DNA of 64,000 nucleotides from Liolophura sinensis (GCF_032854445.1 NC_088302.1:27181080-27245079), one strand, 5' to 3'. Numbered from the stretch's first letter, positions 46,901-55,239 are shown. Translations and numbers: made by a program. Notes: generated by a model from the letters alone, not told the origin.

Positions 46901-49900
46901 ACATGATAATTGCAGACTACCGATCAAAGCGGACATCTGTGTGTTATTGATATAGAAGTGCAAACATTACCAGTTTGACCAAGCTTGCTGAAGTCCTCTT
47001 ATCCCGATCACTGAAACCTGAGCGAACATCATATTATAAACACAGAGAGTTTGGCCATAATACAACTTATCTTCTAATACAACGTCTGCTAGCATGTCAC
47101 CGTGGACCACCATCTTCCAGATTATGTGACCCTGAATCAAATGACTGGCAACATGTATGATATGATTCATCAATATCGGTGGAGCAGTTTGGGAGGAGAT
47201 GCATGTGCAAAATCGTGTCTACATGCAGACTGGGTGATTCCAGTACACACTCCCCCACCCCACCCCCACCCCTCCTTTAACTTTGTTATGGAGGGTATAA
47301 TAAGCACCAATTATCCCAGATTGGTGTCAATTATGATACCATGTGAACACACAGATTCTCTCTTTACCTCATCTCATGGCTGAAATATTGACGATGTGGC
47401 GTTAAGCCATAATCATTCATTCATTCTTTACCTCATCTGTACATGTAAGAATACAAATGTACCTGTCAAACAGTTCCCCACCTGTTACCAGCTCCAACAC
47501 CAAGTAGATTGTAGAATGAGTTTCATAGATTTCCTTCAAACGGATCTGTAATGACAGCAAAATTCTCACCATGTTAATCTGTTCATTCAAACAATTCTCC
47601 CTTCAGGGACATAAAGTTGTTGTGATCAAAACTGTCATCTGTACTGAGCCATAAACTGCAATATAAATTTTTTTTTAACGTGTCCATTTTAATATCTCTT
47701 AAAATACATGCATGTACACATGTATGCATGGATGTATGTATGTATGCATGGAATGTATGCATGGATGTGAGTATATATGTATGCAGGTATGTATGTATGT
47801 ATGTATGTATGTACATGTATGCATGGATGAAAGTATGTATGTATGCATGGATGTATCAATATTCACCTGGGGCCTCCGTGGCTCAGTTGGTTAGCATGCT
47901 GGCGCAGTGTAATGACCCAGGTGCACCTCACCAATTAGGTCGCTGTGAGTTCAAGTCCAGCTCATGCTGGGTTCCTCTCCGGCCGTATGTGGGAAGGTTT
48001 GCCTGCGGATGGCCGTGGGTTTCCCCCCGGGCGCTGCCCGGTTTCCATCCAACATAATGCTGTCTGCCAGGATTTATTTATTTGACTGGTGTTTTACGCC
48101 GTACTCAAGAATATTTCACTTATATGACGGTGGCCAGCATTATGGTGGGAGGAAACCGGACAGAGCCCGGGGGAAACCCATGACCATCCGCAGGCTGCTG
48201 CAGACCTTCCCAGTTACGGCCGGAGAGGAAGCCAACATGAGCTGGACTTGAACTCACAGCGACTGCACTGGTGAGAGACCCCCAAGTCTAGTTTTAAGGC
48301 GTGTAGTATTTCATCATAAGGTAGACTGGTGTGGAGGGCAGTAACGTGATATGACGGGAGTGCTGTATCCCTTGGAATGTTCAAATTTTTGACTTTGTCT
48401 TCTCCTTGCAGGCATCATATATTGTATTTGAGTGTATTGCGGCTGACAACTCCTTTGTGGTGCACGGTAGTTTATTGATGAGGTTAAGAGCCAGTCGGTG
48501 CATTGCCTTGATGTCAATGTTTTTAATTTCTTGATATATACCTTTGAGCTTCTTTGATGTCGGAAGAGTGGTTCTAGACAATTATTTTTATCTGCTTTGG
48601 TTACAATGATGTCAAGAGAAAATCCATGAAATACACGTGTACAACTATTTGTTGTATACCATGGCTCTGAATAGACAACCGTTCACAACATAATGCTGCG
48701 ACATCACTTTCACGCTATCCAAACAATCATGCATTCGCCGTTTTGAGGTCTGCAGTGCAGATTGTAGAATTTGCACATAGTTTTTTTGTCATGGTCACGG
48801 ATCAACACAGTGTTTCGAATTTGCTCGTCTGACTTGATACTTTCTTTGGTTTAATTCATGGGTGTAATTTGAAATGTACATGGGCTAGTCGGGAGACATG
48901 CACACCTTGCTGCCTGTGACTTCACCCCACATGAAGTGCATTAAGACCATTACCCCATAGGGTAATGAAACGGCAAAAAGGTCATCACCCTCTTCTGTCA
49001 TCTTGGTGTTGACTTAGCCCGTGCGAAAGTAAACAACAGTAACCGACAGACGAAAATTTACGTAATGTAAAAAATGCCCCAACTTTTGGGCTGTAAGGGC
49101 AGTCCCGAAGTTGAACTCTGTGTGGTGAACGTGTATTTTTCATCCTGTGCACAAATGTGCTTTGGTGTGAGGACGAATGACTGACCTCACATATTTAAGT
49201 TAATTTGCGCTTCTGCCCGTTTTTGTAACAGAGATGTAAGACAAAAAATAATCTAGCTGATTCAAGGTATAATTTTTTATGTTTTTTTTTTTCAATGTTA
49301 CATTCATGGGATAAACAGACTTTTCAACTTGTGACCCTGAAATATTAAATTTATTTAGCTCGAGCCAAAACTTTCATCTGTTTCACACCAGTGGCTCAAA
49401 ACAAATTAAATTTTTAACTCTAGTTTAATAAATTTGACTCGAGTCAAAAATTTACTTTTTCGAGCAAAACAAAATTTTTATCCTTTCGTTTAATAAGTTT
49501 GACACTAAAGGGTCACTCATTGAAGATTCTCTACATACATGTACATGTATTTCTGAAAAGCCTATTCTTGTACTTACCACATTTGGATGGTTAAGCTTAA
49601 GCAAAATTCCGGTTTCTGTTCTAACAATTTTCTTATCAATCTGAAAAAGGCAAAATGAAAACAATCCCATTAACAAGTTTACCTTAAATTTACTAGCAAG
49701 GCTACCAAAGAGCTACCGGCCCGGATAGCACAGTTGGTAGAGCGTCCCCTTTGGAACAGGTAGATCCAGGATCAATCCTTGATCGAGTCACACCTAAGAC
49801 TTTAAAAGAGGAAGTTGTAACTTCCTCGCTTGGCTTTTAGCATGAAGGGGATAGTGCAACAACTGGTTGACCCGTATCAGTATAATGGCTCGGGCGGGGC

Positions 49901-52900
49901 CGCTTACTTAAATAAAAGAGCGGTGGAAATCCGTCCTGCAACAAGGAGGCACATCACACGTACATGCACCGTAAGGATTCCTTCGTCGTCATATGACTGA
50001 AAAATTGTTGAGTACGACGTTAAACCCCAAGCACTCACTCACTCATTCATCAAAGAGCTCGCCAGTGACTGAAGCCACGAAGTCGGTAATTTATAGTAAT
50101 TAATATGCATGGAGAGCATCCATGATGGAACATCTCCCTGGTGCTATTGTGCAATCCATTTAAAATTGAAAACTTTCATTTCCACCATGTGACAATCGAG
50201 TAGATAGCGATAATAAATACTTCAGCAAAAAGTTATGATGGACTCTTATCTTTGAGTCTAATATTAATATTGACTCTTTGGATAATGACCTTATTGTATG
50301 GGACATTGCATAAGAACAGTACTGGTGCTTCTGTTTTTAAGCCACCACCATTAAACTTGTGACATAATATGACCGGTGAAAATATCATACTACTGGGACT
50401 ATCAGGTGGAGATGAATTTCAGGCTAGTTCATAGCTGGCTAAAAGACATATGGAAACCGAAGACTTGCTAATTAGATTATCAAACAAACAAAACATTGGC
50501 CTACTTATTCAGAAAAGCTATATAAAAAAATGAATACATGAATTTTTAAATCAATAATTTGTATCAGTCATGGGGCGTTCTTGGGCCCTTTCAAATAATG
50601 CACTGTAAAAAAGATAAAGATCTCCCACACAAACGGACATGCCAACAAAGTTAAATGCAATTAATATTTCCATCTATGCATTAAGTCAGATTTAGAGACG
50701 CCCTACTTCATACCTTATTTTGAATAAGGTATGTTTTCGTGTCAAAACATATGAAGTCTGAATATCTGTAATTACTGCCAATTACTGTAAATGGTGCTTT
50801 AACCATAACTACTAGAGACACCACACATAGCATGCCATGTCAACATACAATGGTAGATAAAAAGGACATTTAACGATGTATGATGTATTTTGTGGCGTAC
50901 AGCATTGGCACTTTGAAGATCGGGCAGATGACAGGACCAACTTCCAGGTTAGTGAATGTAACAGTTCTGCACAGTTAATGTGGAAGCTAAGCTGGGAACA
51001 TGGCTAACCGATCTCAGAGTTAAGTTCACCAGTAAAGCCAGAAGAGCCGGTACATGGATAGTCATAATCTCCAGATGTCAGCAGAAGGGTGGATCCTGTT
51101 TATGGTGTCATTCCAGGACACATCTGTTAATGAATGAGCCTGAAATCTGAACCAATGTCATTCTTACACTGATCAAATAAAATGATTATATGACCTATCT
51201 TTATAAGCGTCCAGAAAGAAATAATACTCATCCAGTATAAGAAAAGTTGGAGTTGTACGGTGCTAGTGTGAGAGTCAGTGAGATGAATGAAATGTGAACC
51301 AAAAAGATTCACAATTAATTTCCTTTAATGCCAATTTGCAGAACGTTGCAAGATGTTTGCTGAACGTTTCCAATGACAAACTAGCAGGTTGTTGATACAA
51401 GATGGCTGCCTTCGCCAACCATAGCAACAAACAGACCACAAAGGGACAAACAATTGTACTGGCAAAAAATGATTGGTTTAAAATAGGAGCAAAGCTATCA
51501 AGCGGCACTTCATACACCGAGTGCAAAATGGTTATACATAACAAAGTACTGTTCTATTTTGTAATATTGCAGCACGCATCGTGCATCGTACAACGAGGCG
51601 TGCAGTGGATACTGGCCTTAACAGTCAGAGGCAGGTAAGTAACTTAAATGTTCACGTTTGTTACCTTTTTCTCAATGATTTTCACCGCCCAGTTTTCACC
51701 ACTTGCTTTGTTTTGACATATGAACACCTTGGCAGTCCCACCCCTGAAATCATATACATATGATATCAGAATGATTACAAACACACAAGACTGAGACAAG
51801 AAATAAGGGTCTAGTAAGACGTAGTGAAGGAAACTGTCCACATCAAGTGACAAACCAGTCTGAAATGTATTTGCATTCATTTAATTCCCACTAAAATGGG
51901 CCTACAGTAGGGCAGCTGAAGTTCACTATAATAAATTCCATGTGGTGGAAGCTGGGTGAACAGCATAGCAGTTTGCAAACGATGAGTGCTTTGTGTGATC
52001 AAAACAAAGTATTGACATGTTATTGCTGTGACATGCCTTTCAATACAAAAAGTCTCAAGAAAACTAACAGGTATATTTGGTTGCAAGGCAACTAAAGAGC
52101 TCACCTGTAGAAGACATATGAATGCAAAACTCCTGCTCAATATATACATGTAAGTAAAGTACTGACATTATGAATTTGGTAATTTACGGTAATAAATATC
52201 TCCAGAGTACCAGCAACAAAACATTTCCCCCTATTGCCAATGTGCTTTGTACTCTACATGTAATACACAATACATTAAGTCATGACATTTGTACTTCAAT
52301 GTATTTAATATGCACACAGTGAATCAACAATGGAGCATTCCTCTTGTGTTTAATATTGTGCTTTATTAATGTGTGCAAAACCTAAGCTTGATAAATTCAG
52401 CACATTTTAACATAGCACCACTCATCATTGTTTTCGGTGTGATTGGACTCCCACGCTTGAGGTATGAGTGAGTGAGTGAGTGAGTGCTTGGAGTCGTACT
52501 CAACAATTTTTCAGTCATATGACGACGAAGGAATCATTAGGGTGCATGTACGTGTAATGTGCCTCCTTGATGCAGGACGGATTTCCACCGCTCTTTTATT
52601 TAGTGCTGCTTCACTGAGACGACTTACCGAAGGCAAGTAAGCCGCCCCGCCCGAGCCATTATACTGATACGGGTCAACCAGTCGTTGCACTATCCCCTTC
52701 ATGCTGAACGCCAAGCGATGAAGTTACAACTTCCTCTTTTAAAGTCTTAGGTGTGACTCGATCAAGGATTGATCCTGGATCTACCGGTCCTGAAGCGGAC
52801 GCTCTACCAACTGTGCTATCCGGGCCGGTCTTGAGGTATGACATGAACTGTACCTGTAATCTATGCCAGGCCCTGTACTTTGTACCAGAGAGCAATCACA

Positions 52901-53413
52901 GAGCACTGATTGGATAATACTGCCTCACAGATATTATAGGTTGTTGGTTAGTCCGATTACCATCACAAAATCGTGTGTGGCAATTGGAAGGGGAGATGTT
53001 ATACATGTAGCATGGATTTGACCAACTGAAGGTACATGTACATGTAAGTGGAGTGCGTATTTGGCCATAATCTATTCTTCTTAATATGATGAAGACAAAA
53101 GTGCAAGCTGCATGTTGTGGCGGAAGTTGACAATTTTACAGCATAAATAGTAATGGAAATCAATGCGCTCGCGCAGACCTATTCATCATTCGGATTAGGG
53201 ACTCCCCACCTGCATTGGTTATAGTGCTGAGTGGCGGCGTAACTAAGCCGGCAGGACATAACGAACTGCGTGCGATTACTAAGCGAAGGCTAAGACACCA
53301 ATGTTTTTCACTCACTTGCCAAGCTCCACTCCAAGGTTGTATCTCTCTTCGAAAAAGACGTCTTTAATGCTCTCATATATCCAGTAGCCACCCGGAGCTT
53401 GATTTCGAGGCAT
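28794..53413 (-). CDS. CAMK4: CAMK4-like calcium/calmodulin-dependent protein kinase, complete, twelve coding exons, 344 aa
   Basis: A Ser/Thr kinase of the CaMKIV type, activated by Ca2+/calmodulin and by CaMKK phosphorylation of its activation loop; in animals it signals to the nucleus (CREB). Coding exons in order: 53413-53316, 51743-51665, 49640-49578, 47545-47463, 45391-45319, 43216-43178, 41392-41341, 40476-40402, 37800-37725, 33922-33805, 31483-31325, 28913-28794. All phases agree and the sum is 1035 nt. Motifs seen: Gly loop GKGGTAKV, AVKIIEKK lysine, VHRDLKPEN, DFGLS, activation Thr in LKTVCGTPGYCAPE, DMWSIGVITYIL, and EFNAKRKLK leading into the calmodulin-binding segment. HMKLAHHQLKEFNAKRKLK matches CaMKIV rather than CaMKI. 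Human CaMKIV is 473 aa with a long acidic tail; here the protein ends soon after the calmodulin site. Confidence 0.95.
29912..30345 (+). repeat. Family C interspersed repeat, copy 2 (internally duplicated)
   Basis: It begins AAGGCTACCAAAGAGCTCGC and continues with CATGAATGCAAAACTTCAGC, GAGCATCAAAGATGGAATAT and CTAACATTTTGTTTAACATT. The second half repeats the order (GGAATATCCCCCTCGTGC, AAACCCTGAGCTCAATAC), suggesting two fused copies. It is in CAMK4 intron 11. Confidence 0.7.
30363..30612 (+). mobile_element. Family A SINE, near full-length but diverged
   Basis: The head AGGGGCCTCCATGGCCGATG, B-box GTGAGTTCAAGTC, core and tail (GTATAAGTGAAATAAACAAA) lie in + order. Many substitutions and loss of the usual tail motif point to an old insertion. 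It is in CAMK4 intron 11. Confidence 0.85.
31325..31483 (-). CDS. CAMK4: CAMK4 coding exon 11 (end of kinase domain and calmodulin-binding start)
   Basis: The 53 codons encode DLIERLLVVDPKKRLTADQA, then LLHPWVKG and AHHQLKEFNAKRKLK. DPKKRLT and HPWV close the kinase domain; EFNAKRKLK begins the autoinhibitory/calmodulin-binding helix. The acceptor is TTTACAG|G and the donor TTAAG|GTATTC. Confidence 0.95.
31555..31639. repeat. Interleaved inverted repeats
   Basis: TTGGTTTAAAGTTTAATC (31566-31583) pairs perfectly with GATTAAACTTTAAACCAA (31622-31639). GTTGTTCAAAA (31555-31565) pairs with TTTTGAACAAC (31606-31616). It may be a small foldback element; it lies about 140 bp before the 49-bp satellite. 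Confidence 0.7.
31781..33580. repeat. 49-bp satellite, about 37 copies, in CAMK4 intron 10
   Basis: The unit contains GACTAACCCTCAATGTC, then TGAATGTATTGGAAAACACT and CCTTAACGATA. Almost every unit is exactly 49 bp, with variants at a few sites (C/A in GTCCTG/GTCATG; ACAACA/CGATA; ACTCC/ACACC). Between about 32785 and 33050 long units alternate with shortened ones lacking the GATAGACT part (AACAGAATAACCC), and a multi-unit block near 33276 recurs near 33474. There is no coding capacity. Confidence 0.97.
33805..33922 (-). CDS. CAMK4: CAMK4 coding exon 10
   Basis: The exon encodes LCGYEPFFGETERELFRNIR, then KCNYKFDSPWW and SGVSINAR, the G helix region typical of CaMKI/IV (FxSPWWxxVSxNA). The acceptor is GTTACAG|A and the donor GCTCGG|GTAAG. 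Confidence 0.95.
34915..35425. repeat. Tandem duplication of about 210 bp
   Basis: CCTGACAATTTTGAAGAA...ATCTCCAAACAATGTTCATC...AGTTGACC recurs about 208 bp later as CCTGATAATTTTTAAGAA...ATCTTCAAGCCATATTCATC...AGTTGACC. The end of a third unit precedes it near 34930. It is diverged, in CAMK4 intron 9. Confidence 0.6.
35948..36126 (+). mobile_element. Family A SINE, 5'-truncated, with 10-bp TSD
   Basis: The 3' part of family A on the + strand with an (AAAT)n tail. It is bounded by ACCAGAAGTG at 35948-35957 and 36117-36126. It is in CAMK4 intron 9; the remainder of that intron (36127-37724) has nothing I recognise. Confidence 0.88.
37725..37800 (-). CDS. CAMK4: CAMK4 coding exon 9 (APE motif, F helix)
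   Basis: The exon encodes APEVLSGTTYGQAVDMWSIG then VITYIL: the APE motif and the D.WS.GV F helix. The acceptor is TTTTTTCAG|C and the donor CTT|GTAAGC. Confidence 0.95.
38395..38625. repeat. Imperfect tandem duplication of about 135 bp
   Basis: GAAA(A/T)TCTGACTGAAA and CCATACCAAATATGAAAT each occur twice (about 38398/38533 and 38447/38599) in the same order. CAMK4 intron 8. Confidence 0.5.
39959..40168 (-). mobile_element. Family A SINE
   Basis: (TTTA)n tail, core and B-box half on the - strand (CAGCGACCACATTGG at the end). TCTATAC occurs on both flanks and may be what is left of a TSD. It is in CAMK4 intron 8, about 230 bp from exon 8. Confidence 0.88.
40402..40476 (-). CDS. CAMK4: CAMK4 coding exon 8 (DFG and activation loop)
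   Basis: The exon encodes ADFGLSTIIRPQVDLKTVCG then TPGYC. It carries the magnesium-binding Asp of DFG and the Thr of LKTVCGTPGY that CaMKK phosphorylates in CaMKIV. The acceptor is TTACAG|C and the donor TGTG|GTAAGT. Confidence 0.95.
41341..41392 (-). CDS. CAMK4: CAMK4 coding exon 7
   Basis: The exon encodes PENFLYEKPTAESKLKV, the end of the catalytic loop (PEN) and strand beta-8. The donor was chosen at GTAG|GTGCGT because only that phase gives VADFG across the junction. The acceptor is ATTTCAG|C. Confidence 0.88.
42887..42968 (-). mobile_element. Short family A SINE fragment
   Basis: TTTATTTACTTATTTCATTG, GCGCCCTACTCAAGAATA and CAGCTGCCAGCATTACATG are family A tail and core, cut short. 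CAMK4 intron 6. Confidence 0.75.
43178..43216 (-). CDS. CAMK4: CAMK4 coding exon 6 (39-bp catalytic-loop exon)
   Basis: Thirteen codons, YLHDNGVVHRDLK, hold the catalytic Asp of HRD and the Lys two residues on. The acceptor is CATTACAG|T and the donor CAAG|GTAAGT. It is very short but in phase; skipping it would remove the active site and keep the frame. Confidence 0.94.
43330..43485 (+). repeat. Family C interspersed repeat, 3' part
   Basis: ATGATACCGCCTCTAACATT, GGTTTAACATCGTTTTCC and preceding AATCCTGAGGTAAATAC match the 3' part of the copy at 29912. It ends about 115 bp upstream of the acceptor of exon 6 in gene sense. Confidence 0.55.
43486..45318 (-). other. CAMK4: CAMK4 intron 5, nothing further recognised
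   Basis: AT-rich intronic DNA. A short stretch near 44630 (CACTTATATGATGGTGGTCA) recalls SINE core sequence but is too brief to assign. Confidence 0.5.
45319..45391 (-). CDS. CAMK4: CAMK4 coding exon 5
   Basis: The exon encodes IVSRGHYSEKDAALCVKEML then TGVK, the helix after the hinge (family pattern IVEKGYYSERDAADAVKQIL). The acceptor is CTTGTAG|A and the donor AAAG|GTAAAT. Confidence 0.94.
45392..46478 (-). other. CAMK4: CAMK4 intron 4, distal part, nothing recognised
   Basis: AT-rich DNA with no element or conserved frame that I can identify. Confidence 0.5.
46479..46735 (+). mobile_element. Family A SINE, full ends with internal deletions, 12-bp TSD
   Basis: The head GGGGCCCCCGTGGCTCAGTC and the poly(A) tail are both present, but the core lacks about 35 bp (GCGGATTCCACCCACC joins two distant parts) and about 11 bp near the B-box. 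It is bounded by AACTTCTCTGTA at 46479-46490 and 46724-46735. It is in CAMK4 intron 4. Confidence 0.93.
47361..47438 (+). mobile_element. Very short SINE-tail insertion beside CAMK4 exon 4
   Basis: About 50 bp (CATGGCTGAAATATTGACGA, GTGGCGTTAAGCCATAATCA, then ATTC repeats) is flanked by a perfect 14-bp duplication, TCTTTACCTCATCT, at 47361-47374 and 47425-47438. It is the 3' end of a third SINE type, distinct from families A and B. The right TSD ends 25 bp from exon 4. Confidence 0.8.
47463..47545 (-). CDS. CAMK4: CAMK4 coding exon 4 (hinge)
   Basis: The exon encodes IRLKEIYETHSTIYLVLELV then TGGELFDR, the hinge and start of lobe 2. The acceptor is CATTACAG|A and the donor GACAG|GTACA. A tiny SINE insertion lies about 25 bp past the donor. 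Confidence 0.95.
47735..47865. repeat. ATGT/ATGC-type microsatellite
   Basis: Repeats of GTAT and GCATGGATGT over about 130 bp in CAMK4 intron 3. Long cysteine/methionine/tyrosine-rich open frames across it are artefacts. Confidence 0.93.
47869..48070 (+). mobile_element. Family A SINE (+), lacking its tail, left arm of an inverted pair
   Basis: Head GGGGCCTCCGTGGCTCAGTT, B-box TGAGTTCAAGTCC and core up to AATGCTGTCTGCCAG. It then stops abruptly at the tail of an oppositely oriented copy. Confidence 0.92.
48071..48284 (-). mobile_element. Family A SINE (-), right arm of an inverted pair
   Basis: (ATTT)n tail, core and B-box half on the - strand, abutting the + copy at 47869-48070. The two similar arms of about 200 bp could pair in RNA or DNA. 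Confidence 0.92.
49578..49640 (-). CDS. CAMK4: CAMK4 coding exon 3 (alpha-C helix)
   Basis: The 21 codons encode IDKKIVRTETGILLKLNHPN V. The alpha-C Glu is in RTETGILL; human CaMKIV has DKKIVRTEIGVLLRLSHPN. The acceptor is TTTTTCAG|A and the donor GTG|GTAAGT. Confidence 0.95.
49690..50175 (+). repeat. Family C repeat split by a family B SINE
   Basis: AGCAAGGCTACCAAAGAGCT (left part) and CAAAGAGCTCGCCAGTGACT (right part) are the start of family C, parted by the SINE at 49715-50050. Removing the SINE and one TSD restores the order seen at 29912. Confidence 0.75.
49706..50059 (+). mobile_element. Family B SINE, full-length, 9-bp TSD
   Basis: The tRNA-like head GGCCCGGATAGCACAGTTGG (A-box) and GATCAATCCTTGATCGAGTC (B-box region) precede a core with CGGGCGGGGCCGCTTACTTA. 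The 3' end is GTACGACGTTAAACCCCAAG with an ACTC repeat tail. It is bounded by CAAAGAGCT at 49706-49714 and 50051-50059. It lies in CAMK4 intron 2. Confidence 0.9.
50709..50733. repeat. Perfect 11-bp hairpin
   Basis: CATACCTTATT, loop TTG, AATAAGGTATG, in CAMK4 intron 2. Possibly chance. Confidence 0.6.
50936..51045. repeat. Dispersed repeat D, copy 1
   Basis: CTTCCAGGTTAG, AATGTGGAAGCTAAGCTG and CTAACCGATCTCAGAG recur in the same order at about 57500-57575. The family is unknown. Confidence 0.6.
51665..51743 (-). CDS. CAMK4: CAMK4 coding exon 2 (glycine loop and catalytic Lys)
   Basis: Joined to exon 1 it reads LGKGGTAKVFICQNKASGEN then WAVKIIEKK. It holds the Gly-rich loop and the ATP-anchoring Lys of AVK. 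The acceptor is TTTCAG|G and the donor AAAAAG|GTAAC. Confidence 0.94.
52065..52445 (+). repeat. Family C interspersed repeat, long copy
   Basis: TGCAAGGCAACTAAAGAGCT, CATATGAATGCAAAACTCCT, TTGGTAATTTACGGTAATAA and TAACATAGCACC run in the family C order with a second partial round. CAMK4 intron 1; a family B SINE begins at 52468. Confidence 0.7.
52456..52841 (-). mobile_element. Family B SINE with 12-bp TSD
   Basis: The GAGT repeat tail, GCTTGGAGTCGTACTCAACA, core and tRNA-like head (ending GCTATCCGGGCCGGT) lie on the - strand. It is bounded by CTTGAGGTATGA at 52456-52467 and 52830-52841. It lies in CAMK4 intron 1. Confidence 0.92.
53316..53413 (-). CDS. CAMK4: CAMK4 coding exon 1 (start)
   Basis: The ATG at 53413-53411 opens MPRNQAPGGYWIYESIKDVF then FEERYNLGVELGK, like the YWID...FEVESELG of vertebrate CaMKIV. 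The donor is GGCAA|GTGAGT. A long open frame in another phase on the same strand is a shadow. Confidence 0.9.
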
Positions 53414-53570
53414 GTTGCTCTAAGTTTTGTCGTTTCGCTGTTTACTCTCAAACGCCGTAAACTCGTTGCTACCGTTCGTTGTCGCCCAAGCGCTTGGCAA
53501 TGTGACGTCATCAAACCATGCGTACTTTCTTCGTGAAGGAGGTGGAGGTTTTTTTCCCCAGGTTTAAACC
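53414..53570 (-). promoter_or_regulatory. CAMK4: CAMK4 5' leader/promoter region (inferred)
   Basis: The stretch above the ATG is less AT-rich and contains more CpG than the introns. An open frame in it, in a different phase from exon 1, has no known domain. No TATA box or start site can be fixed. Confidence 0.35.
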
Positions 53571-53599
53571 ATGCTGCAAAGTTCGGGTACGTCAAGATA

Positions 53600-54570
53600 G
53601 TTGACTTGCGAATTCTAAACATAACTATTAGGTCTATGCTATGGAACATTGCACATAAATATACAATGTACACAATGTTGTTACTGGAAAATAACTGCTA
53701 CAAAATGCAGTGTCAAGCTGACTGTATTACAACCTACACATGTTTTCTGATAAATTTTTAAAATGAAATTTACAGAACTTCAATTTACGTATGCCTATAC
53801 GCTCCTGGAACAGGTTATACATAGGCCTATGTGTACAGTACATTTATGCAGTGTAAGTAAATCATAGTATAATTAAAACTAAAAAAGTTTTTAAAATAAG
53901 CGTAAAAGGTGTTTTATTTTTAACTATTTAACATTATTATTTAACTTTTTTAACTCTTCAATGTATACATTAGTTCATTTTTGTGTGCATTTTCGTATGG
54001 CCTCTTTTTATACTAACACCAACATCCAAGTTTGTATTGTATACCTAGTGTCTCTTATATACATCATATAATATATTTGCATCATGCATTATTTGTTAAA
54101 TGTTTCCTGTATATATTTGCTCTTAAATCAGTTTAAAATAAGCATAGCTTTCAACACCGGTATAGTAATTCTTCAACCTTTTCGTATGTTTACAAAGCGT
54201 TCATTCGAGCATATTCCGAAGGCATTCTTATGTTTTGACTGATACAATTTTTCACTTTTTTGTGAATCCCTGAAACTGGCCAATCCAACCAATGTAGTTT
54301 TGTCTCCAAAATCAAATTAAAAATGTCCTTAAATTGCACTGTGAGTTTTGCACCATCATGCACCATACGCAGCGGCGTATGAAGTCAAGATGACCAGAAG
54401 AGCAGACGTGTCGGTTTGAGCTCTGCTATATTTTCGATGAGGTGGGATAGTTGTTCTATTGCAAGGCTGTGATATTGTGGGGGATTTTAAAAAGATGACT
54501 AGCGAGATTTTGAAAAGTCTGCTTATCAGTCCAATCCTAACATTAGTCCAATCCGACAGGCCTTGTAAAT
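53600..54570. other. Intergenic, no feature recognised
   Basis: AT-rich DNA with short homopolymers; no conserved frame or element seen. Confidence 0.5.
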
Positions 54571-54576
54571 TCAAAA

Positions 54577-55230
54577 ATGAATCAAGTCATGGAAGTTAAG
54601 AAAGAAAGTGACTCAAAAATATCCTTTCTCCCTACTGATTTAAAGACTTCTGTTGAGAAATTATGTGATAGAGATAAGCTTATAGAAAAATACCACGGCC
54701 AAATAGTGAAACTTGCTGCGAAAGTGCCCTGTTTGAAAACTGCTCTAGATGAAACCACACCGGAATTAAAAGTGCTTAAAGAAGCAAATGCTTTGTCTTT
54801 TGACCGTGAATGTTGAACAGACAGCAGACTCACTCTACTGGAACATGAAACTACAGATGATGAAATTTGTAGATTAGCCAGACCCGTAAATGTAACCATC
54901 TCCAAAAGTGACATTTCAAGATCAGATTTTATTGGCAAACAGAAAACGCAAATCATTGCGAAATTTACATCATATCGCAAACCAACAGAGTTATTGCAAT
55001 CATAAAAATCTCTGCTCATGACGCCCTTCTTTTCAAATGTGTATGTCAACGAGGGTATAACGAAGTTCCGCTTTTCTTCATTTAAAACTTTACTTAGCCT
55101 GAAAAAGTAAGACAAGGTTCATAGCGCTTGGACCCATGATGGCAATGTATTCTTTCGTGTGACAGAAAGTCCAGACAGGAAACTCGCCAGAACTGACCAA
55201 AATATTAATGACTTTCTCAGTTTCTAAAAC
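54577..55230 (+). pseudogene. Decayed LINE ORF1-like protein
   Basis: A Lys/Glu-rich coiled-coil-like start (KTSVEKLCDRDKLIEKYHGQ) is interrupted by a stop after DREC. In the same region follow TISKSDI, KQKTQIIAKFTSYRKPTELL, then a frameshift and WTHDGNVFFRVTESPDRKLA. The order I.KF.SYR...L ... W..DG.IFVR is that of the baculovirus-FP-like C-terminal domain found in ORF1 of many invertebrate non-LTR elements. It is broken by several stops. Confidence 0.6.
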
Positions 55231-55239
55231 AACATTCTG

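Noticed and set aside
47680-48057. 125-codon + strand open frame rich in Met/Tyr/Val/Cys
   Set aside because: It reads through a microsatellite and a SINE.
49715-49800. tRNA-like sequence with A- and B-box
   Set aside because: It is the head of a SINE: no intact cloverleaf, and it is joined to a SINE body and TSDs.
53308-53673. 121-codon - strand open frame over the CAMK4 start
   Set aside because: Different frame from the conserved kinase N-terminus in the same place; no known domain.
54582-55115. 177-codon - strand open frame
   Set aside because: It opposes the LINE ORF1-like remnant, which explains the sequence better on the + strand.
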